Translations under genes and position numbers: made by a program | The notes under the pieces: model-generated | What the model was told of the DNA's origin: nothing | The model's database searches: none | What the model saw: the letters and a program-made list of their open reading frames with translations, nothing else | Assembly: GCF_019703515.2 (NCBI RefSeq) | Contig: NC_059393.1 | Coordinates: forward strand, 15,744,501 to 15,808,500 | DNA from: Myxocyprinus asiaticus | Lineage: Eukaryota > Chordata > Actinopteri > Cypriniformes > Catostomidae | Reading direction: 5' to 3' | DNA length: 64,000 nt | Part shown: one piece after another, positions 53,301 through 62,300 of the stretch | Position numbering within the stretch: position 1 is the first letter of the stretch | Layout of the letters: every line of letters begins with the position of its first letter

Positions 53301-56300
53301 ATAGACGTATTGCAGATGAGCAAACAACCTAAAAAAATGCATCTTCCAGCTTAAACACACACACATAAAATAGACATCTGCGTGATGTTAGAATCTAATT
53401 GACTTCAATGGCTGTTTGGCTGAAACAATACAATAACAATTTCAGAGCAAATACATAAATATCCATATCAAATATCATCTCAAGGCTGATAAATATCAAC
53501 ACATGATTGTTTTAGTTGTATTGCCCAGCCATACTTCCAGTACAGCTCTTCAGTGTTACTGACCTTTAATGGCATGGTGCTACCCTGGACAGGGGTCAGT
53601 ATAGATCAATAGAATTGGAATTTCTAGACATCCAACAGGGTCATATAAAGGTGTTCCTACTCAATGCCAGGGCTGCCAAAAGCAACCACATGTTGACTGT
53701 TGACTTTAATTAGCAAGAGCGAAAATCAGCAGGTCACTAGCGACCCAGAGGGCAGGTCACCTCTCAACCTAAGTCACGTACACTCAGATCACAAGACAAC
53801 AAGCGCATGCCTTGGGCAGATTCACAACAAAAAGTAAAGTTGCGCTTTAAATGTCTGCTAAAGGTCAGCAACTTCTCCTTTAAGAGCCTTTTGTTCTGTC
53901 GTTAAAAAAAAAAAAAAAAACACTTAAAAAAGACAATGCAGCATCTGTTAACCCGGCAGCGCTTTTCATCTCTGCAAAGATTAACTCTTTTCAACAGTAA
54001 ATTCAGCCTAATTTGCGCACATACTTCGTCATAATGGGTATTCTATGAGGCAGAAGTAATGGAGGGAAATGGCAACAGACAGGACCCAAAAGTATCAAAA
54101 GGTAGTTCAATAAATTCATTCATGCAACATATTTCAAGCCTTCCGTAGGCATGCGATAGGTTTGGGTGAGAAACAACCTTAAATTAAAGTCATTTTTCAA
54201 TGAAAATATTGTTGCACGTTCATGAGCACTATGAGAGAAGCTCTATCACAGTGGCTCGTATGAATGTTAAATTCTTATTTGGCACCTAAACCTATCCTTT
54301 TCCCTTAAGAAGACAGCAATATGATGCACAAAAGGAAAGAAAAATGGATTACAAAGAGTAAAATTGCATTAATAAGATTGATATCAAAACAGACTGATCT
54401 CAATGTGAATTTGGCGACAGCAGGTCAAAGCAAAGTCTATTTAGCAGAGACAGGCCACATCTGTTAAAATGAATGGGAGAAATTGGAACGCCCAACCAAG
54501 AAGCTCTAGCACCCAACGGTCAAAGTGAGTAAAAAGTTCCGCCTTACAGGCAAAAGCGCCAATCACCTTTTAGATACAGGCATGATCACCTGTCAATCAT
54601 CTCGAGAATGCGCATGCACTTTAGATATACAAACCGAGAAAATTTTGCTTTTTTTAGTGTAATCTGAGGAAAAGAAGCACAATTTATAATTGTCGAATTT
54701 TACTGTTCTTTGATCATAATCTTTACCTATCGTTTTTGAGATTTCGATGTTCCCCATTCAAATAGATTGGAGCTGTACTGTCATGACTGGAAATAGTATC
54801 CCGGGAGCATTCCAAAGATGGCCACCAGTGGACTGACTTGCTAGAAAGCCTTTGGTCAAAGTTCTAGTTTTAGTTATAAATGATGTAATACAGTCAACAA
54901 AAAATGCATATTTTATTAACTCTACCACCTAACCCAACCCCCAACCCTAAACATCAGCAGAGTAAAAATGTCATTTCAGAGTGAAAATACAACCTCTGAA
55001 TCATGCTCATCATTGATAAGTCAATGCGATTACGTCCTGTTCTTATGGGACCAGAACCCGTGTCTCGGAAGTTGCCCGTACAACGCCCATATGACTTTTA
55101 TCTTCAAAGTCATACGGTTTGGAACGAGAGGAGGGTGGGTAAATAATGACAGAACTTTCATTTTTGGGTGAACTATTCCTTTAAAGTAATTTTTTTTTTT
55201 TTTAAATATGGATTTTATTTTATGAACCCACATGCACATTAGATTCATTTGTAGACAAATGTAGACAAAACCTCATACCACATAGACAACATTTGAGAGC
55301 AAAGTATGTCTGAGGAGCAGAAGCAGACACTGGCCAAATTATAACTAAGGGTTACTTGTCTGTCAGAGCATAGTGTCTTTGTAATAAGCCCAGCAGAGCG
55401 AGACAGTGAACCCAATTAGGCTGTCTCTGGCAAAACAAAAAGAGAACATTTTAGGACAGCCATTCCGGTAGAAGACAACTAAAATGTTGGGGATTCACCT
55501 CAGTCAAACTGTAAAAAGAGCCTTGGCTGAAGCAGAACATTCTGGATATTTAATCTGGATAAAGCTGCAGTACTTCATTCAGTTCGACAAAGTTCCATAT
55601 GTATAATTAATACTATCCAAACAAATATTTGCATTCCCTTGTTGACAGCTGCTTTTTTGTATGTCTCACCTGAAATGTCCTCAAATATGTAGTCAGTTTG
55701 TTCTCATCGAGTACTGTTTCTATGGTGACTTGGCCGTATAATCAGTCACTGACTCACAGTTCTTAGCGCTACTAAAGGAAACTGTAGCATTTGCTCATGA
55801 AAACAGCTCCTAATTATTCTTTTAACGGTTCATGGTTCCCCATTACCTACTGAAATCCATGTGTCTATTGCAAGCCCTTTCGACATTTAATCATGTGCAG
55901 TATAGGAATTACACACTGAAAAAAAAATTATGTTGGATTTACTTAAAATATATACATAGCATTTTTGCATCACATTTTTTTTTAAGTAAATTCAACTCGT
56001 GGTAAATTTAGGTCAGCATTACTAGAAAACCTTTGTTAGATATACACAAATGTATCAGTTCATTTAACTTTATTTACTTAAAAATGTATGTCACACCAAT
56101 AAGATTTTGCAACTAATAGCAAGTTATTTCAAATTAACATTTAAATCACTGTTTCTATTAAATTTTATTGGCTCTAAAGAAAATAATAATTGAGGTCAGG
56201 CATTAAACTTGATTCCCCAAAGAATGCATATTCTGCATGCATATTCACATGTGCAAGGAAAATTACATGGACTGAACAGGATCCCATTTTACCAAAGGGA

Positions 56301-59300
56301 ACACTAATTACCCTAATGGTGACTTTACACAAAACAGCTATTTACAGTAAAACATCATCAATGATATTAAAAATAGCTAAAATCTCTGTTAATTATTAAC
56401 AACTAATTAAATGCCCACTGTTACATACATAAACACACTCATAAACTAGTGTTCTGGCTAAGACAATGTGTTCATTACATTAATAGAATGAATGACCATT
56501 CCTTTAATGGTTTGCGATAACAGGAAGTGACGTTGACACTACAGTGACTCTCTCTGTCTGGTTTGGTTCCAGTTTAAAAAAGTGTTTGGTGTGTTACGAC
56601 AGAAAAGTAACAGAAAACGTAAACTTTTGTCAGAGTCGTTCTTAAGGATATAACACCCACAGAAGTTATTCAAGCACAAGGGCTTATGGGTTTTCCCCAC
56701 AACCTCAGTTCTGTACTTGATTGTTTGAGTTGGCAGCACATAAAATATAAATTTTATGGATTTGTAAGCTAAAGAAGTTCCAGAAACATGATGATTCATT
56801 TACTTTATGTAACTCTCTATGTTCACATTAAAATATATTTTTTGTGTTGTACACATTTATGAAAATTAAATGAAGCTAAATGTTATAAACAATTAATTTA
56901 TTACATTACATTTCTGAGTAGAAGCTGTTTATTTATGCTAACTCTTGATATCAGCAATGAAATCACTACTAGTAAAAATGCAAATTTTTGATATCAGTAA
57001 TTACTTTTGCATTAGTACAAGCTAGGGTGGCCAGACGCCCCATTTGTTCCAGGACAGTCTCGTATTTAAGCACTTTTTCTAGTGTCATGACTTATTCTGA
57101 AAAAAATCGTGTTTTTCCCAAATTTCCCCTCTCCTAAAATTTCTCTTTCGCCTATGCAGCTTTCTCAGTCCTGTGAGTATTCTAATCAAAGGTAGCCAAG
57201 GATACGGCTTGTAAAACCAATAAAATCACACCATGTTATTTGAAGTACATGATTGGACTAAACTATCCAATCACAATCCCCTATCAGTAGACGTCCATTT
57301 AGTGAACTGATTGAAGAGTCAGTTTGAAAGCGCACACAGATTAAATTGCAGCTGGAAAAATGTCAAGGAAGCATGCATGTACATGATCTTCAAAAAGAGT
57401 TTATTTTTCTAAAGAAAGGAGACACAGACAGAGCCTAGTAAAGTGAGGTGTGAGATTTCTGGAGCTCACTTTTCCATGGCCCATGGAGGCCCCACCGACA
57501 TCGCGTAGCATGTTCATACAAAAAAGCATGTGGATGCTGCTAAAAGTAAGTGTGCCACACCAAGTGTTAGCGATTTTTTTGTGAAGCAAAGTTCCGAATC
57601 TGACAAGGTGCACGCAACTGAAGGACTTTTCGCTTATCATTCTGTTGTGCATGGCCATAGTTTTTGGTCGGCTGACTGCGGTGCGAAATTGATCAAGAAA
57701 TTGTATGATCTGAAATTTTCTTCTGCCCACACCAAATCTGAAGCTGTTATATGCAACATACTAGTTTCTGTGCACCTGGACTATCAGAAATGACTGCAGC
57801 ATGGCAACATGTTTCCTCTCTCTTGGTCAATGGTCTGCATGCATACTTTCTTTCTCAAGAAAAATGCCCAAAGTTTCTAAGAGACATTTTCAGCGATCCA
57901 TGCACTAAACTTTGGATTGGCTTCGCACTCAAGCAAACAGCCACTTTTAACCGTGCTCTGGGGCAAGACCACATATCAGCCACAGAAGTGGCTTTGCACA
58001 TTCATGACCTGAGATGTTTGATGGAAAATTAGTCTGTCACCATTCACTTGCATTGCATCTTTTTTTCATTCATAAAAGTAAACTGTGACTGAGGCTCCAA
58101 CGGTTTCAAAAAACACTAACTTGACAAATTCTTGTCTAAGTAAAAAAAAAACAAACAAAAAAAAAAATGAACAGAAGGACAGTTACTCAAGGGCATATTA
58201 ATCACACTTGATTTCCCAGTCACTAGAGGTTCCCGTGCCTGCATGGAAGAAGGTTCCTCATAAAATAAAAACACCTTCCCCACATCAAACATCTCACCTA
58301 GTCTATCAGAAATAGAGGCACTTCATTACACTGGAGCTTGGCAGTGAAGACACTCATTAAACACATCAGGGGGAGAAAAAGAAACAACCACAACTGCAAG
58401 CAGTGACGAAACTCATTAAACGCGCTGAGGGGAGAAAAAGACACTGTGCCAATCTTATTCATCCCCCTGACAGAAGAACACAGTGAATTTATACTGTATG
58501 ATTCAAATGTCTGAGTGCACATTCAAAATCTGGGATTCCAAATCTAATTTAACAGGGATAGTTCACACACAAATGAACATTCTGTTATCATTTCCTCACC
58601 CTCATGTTGTTCCAGACCTGTATGATGTTCTTCCATGGAATGTTTAGCCTCTGTCACCATTCACTTTCAGCGAAAAAAGATGCAGTGAAAGTGAAACAGA
58701 TGGGGGACATGAATTAATTAAAAAAAAATCTATAATAGAGTGATTTGATTTGATTTATACATTAACTGAATTATTGGAAACTGGGGTCTTGCTTTTGAGA
58801 CATAAACCAACAAAAAATAAATATAGTTAAGTGTTTCTGCAGCAGTGTAATTCTGCGATACCTTAATCTATCCTCTTTATAGCTCAATAAATGAGGCTCT
58901 ATGGGCTAACTCAGGTATTTGGATCTCTCAAATAGATAAGAAAGAAGCACTGAAGATTAAAATGAACACTGAGCATAACTGAACAAAACAAGCACTCTAT
59001 CTGCCAGCCATGCTGTCCTTGTTTATGTACTAAACACCAAAAGATGGACGTCTTTATCTCCGTTCTAAGGAATATTTTAAATGAAACTCCTCTTTTTGCA
59101 CTCTGTACATTAATAGACTTAACAATTCATCTGTGCACATTATTCCAATAACAAATAAAAAAATTAAAAAAAGAAATAGACAAAAATACATTGTCTTTGT
59201 AATCTTTACCTTGCAATAGCTTTATCCATCCCTTATGAAAATAAACCCTGGTTTTACTACAGTAACCATATTTTAATCATGGTTCCCAACCAAAAGTATT

Positions 59301-62300
59301 GCAACTATAGTAACATCATTGTTAATTTGCTGATTTTTGAAACCATGGTTCTTACCACAAAAATTCATGGCAGGCATTGATACAGCAATACTATAGTGAA
59401 CCATGGTTAATCTTTGTAAGAGAGTAAGTCAGGGAACCCAAAATAACTGAGGGAACGCAAAACTATTCACTATGATTCTACTTAATTTAGCCAAACATTT
59501 TGGAAAAACATGAGGGTGAGTAAATGAGGATGAATGATTCCTTTAAATGGACTTCACGCCCATTTACACATGGTCATTGTGTTGATGTGGGCGAAATGCG
59601 TTTTTTGTCATTTCCCGATCCCATTCCCCCATTGCATTCCACTCTAATGGTTTTAGCACTGATCTTTGACTTCAGTCTACTTTGATCTTTGATCTCCTGA
59701 ATGGACACATTTGATGGATCTGGATTGATGGTGCATCAAACGGCTTCTGGCATCATTGTTGAGGAGACAAGATGTTGCGTGACAGTATTCTGGTTTACTA
59801 GCTGAAGAAAATAATGGTGTACTGTCTCACTGAACCTGTAAATCCTCTCCTCTGGTGGATCATTTGACCTCAATACAAAGGTATGGTCAGCATATCCACT
59901 ACATTGACAAAAATATGTGGACAGCTGAACACTACATTGCTTGTGAACTTGTTGAGCATTTAATTTCAAAACCATTAGTATTTATTCAACTGATTCAAAT
60001 TGTTCACTCAAGCACACCTCCCTGCTGGAAAAAAACATCTTAAACCAGCCTACGCTGGTTGACTGGTCTCTCAGCGTAGTAAGACTGGTATTTAGGCTAG
60101 TTTTTAAGGTGCTTGGAGCGCTATTCAGCTGTGCAGAATGACCAGCAAACCAGTTTAGGCTGGTTTAAGATTTTTTTTCCAGCAGGGGTATTACAGTCCT
60201 ACATTTCACGGTCATCACCACCTAAAACTACATTTACATCACTCTTTCTCTGCATTGCACACACACACAAACACACTTGACAAACAGAGTAAAGGCTCCA
60301 TAACAGAACCTTAATGGTGGCCACCATTTGTGGTAATACATTGCCTGGTAATAAACCACAAATCATGCAGGCTGCCTTTCACATTATTGCATCGAGTCTT
60401 GGCCTATAAATAAACCCCAGCAGCCGGTGGAGAGGGAACAGAGCTGGATAAGGCTGTAGGGATGTGGAGAACAACAGCGGGCGGCAACGTAATCAGGTAG
60501 GAGTTACAGTAATGCCATAGTGGGCAACACCTGTTACTGCTAAACTCCTATCCAGCTCAGAAAGGGATTTTCAGCACAAAAAAATACACTGATAACTACC
60601 AAAAATCAGCATATTCAGACAACGCCAAAAAAAAAAAAAAAAAAAAAATTATATATATATTCAATAATAATGCCATTTATCTTCGTCAAATATGTGTTGA
60701 TGTATTCATTTTTTTAGAGTGGCTCATATACTGTGATGGGTGAATTGTATGTTTGCATCTTATATGATTGTATTAATATGTGATTCTAGGTGGTGATATG
60801 GACCTATAAAATGCACTAGTTGCTCAACATATTGGATCACTTCACATATGCACTTAGATGTCCAGTCTAATTTTCGAGCTTGTTAAGTAATTAAGGAGAG
60901 AATCAAGTTTGTTGAGTGTTCCAATTACCTGTAATTAGAAGTTGATGCCCACACCAGGGGAAAAAATAAAGACTTTTTTGTTTTTTTTAACTCTGTGCAA
61001 ACGTATAATAAAATTACATACTGAAGAAGGCTGTGAGGCCGAAATGCCTGTGTTCTCCTGTACTGTGAGAAAAAGGGGTGCAGATCATCTTGCTTTTGAC
61101 ATTAAAATGTAAACAGGCATGCGCACAATAGTTGTGCACATTGGATAAGCCTGGAAGAACACCTAAGAAAAGGTGTTTACGTGCAACACAAATGAGTTGT
61201 AATGCGCAAAACTCTACATATCGGTTCAAGAATGTGCAAGTAAACGCTTATTGTTGGGACATTTGTAGAGCTGTTCGGTTTTTTGTCATAAAACCCGGAA
61301 GACAATTAGCATTTTCAAGCCACAGGTTCCACTTAGGAAGTCTGTGGTTAATGTTATTAGAGGAGATTTTCACAAATTACGGAGAGTCGTACCTCAAATG
61401 AAGCTGCCGATGTTTTTAAAATCATAAGCTGCTAACAGGTTGCTAAAAAAGTACTACAGCTACCACAAGGATTTTAGTTACGTGCTTTGATGAACCGGAC
61501 AATCATTGTAGTCCTTATGTAGCTACTCGTTAGCAATGTACGTATTAAAAAACACAGCAGCTACAAAATTTTTATTTGAGGTATGATTGTAATTTGTGTT
61601 GTAGAACAAAACCTGAAAGTATCTTCAAGTAACATTAACCACAGACACTATTTAACTACTACTACTACTGCTACTACTAATAAAAACGCTATTATAAAAA
61701 TGTGATTTGAAATTTGCCATCTTTGCTCATTTTAGATCTGCAGCCAGGTTGTTTGAGCCAATCACTTGAGCCGTAAATGCGATGTGACTAAACACACTGG
61801 GCTGCAGGAAAATTATGTTATGACAATGTTGATTAAGTGATGGCACCACAAGAATACACACAGTTGCTAGCCCTTAACTAGTGGCTGTCTTGTGTTGTGA
61901 CGTCAAAGGCAGCAGAGAAAAATATACGTCCATTTTACGCATTTAAGAGCCTGCAAAAAAAAAAAAAAAAATCAATAAAAAAAAAAAAAAAATGGACTAA
62001 TATTTTCCCCTATCAGCTCCCACTGATGAGTGATCAGTCACGTGACGGCCGATGCCGGAACTGAGCAGCCAAGATGGCAGCAAAGATGCCAGCTTCCAGG
62101 TCTCGAACTTCCAAGGAACTCTGCGCTAGCTCAGCAGATGGCATGAATTAATGTTAAAATGAATGTTAGCCTTTCTCCAGGTATTTTAGAGCTCCTTGGT
62201 CAGAATGCACAGATACTTTTAAAAGGCCATCAAAGGTGAAAGATTCATTCTTGTGGCCAAATGGTATAGTGACAACATATACCAGCAGGGGCTAAAAAGC

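Noticed and set aside
62040..62130. GC-richer patch with CCAAGATGGC as a possible promoter
   Set aside because: No adjacent exon or open frame. A YY1-like word alone is not enough.
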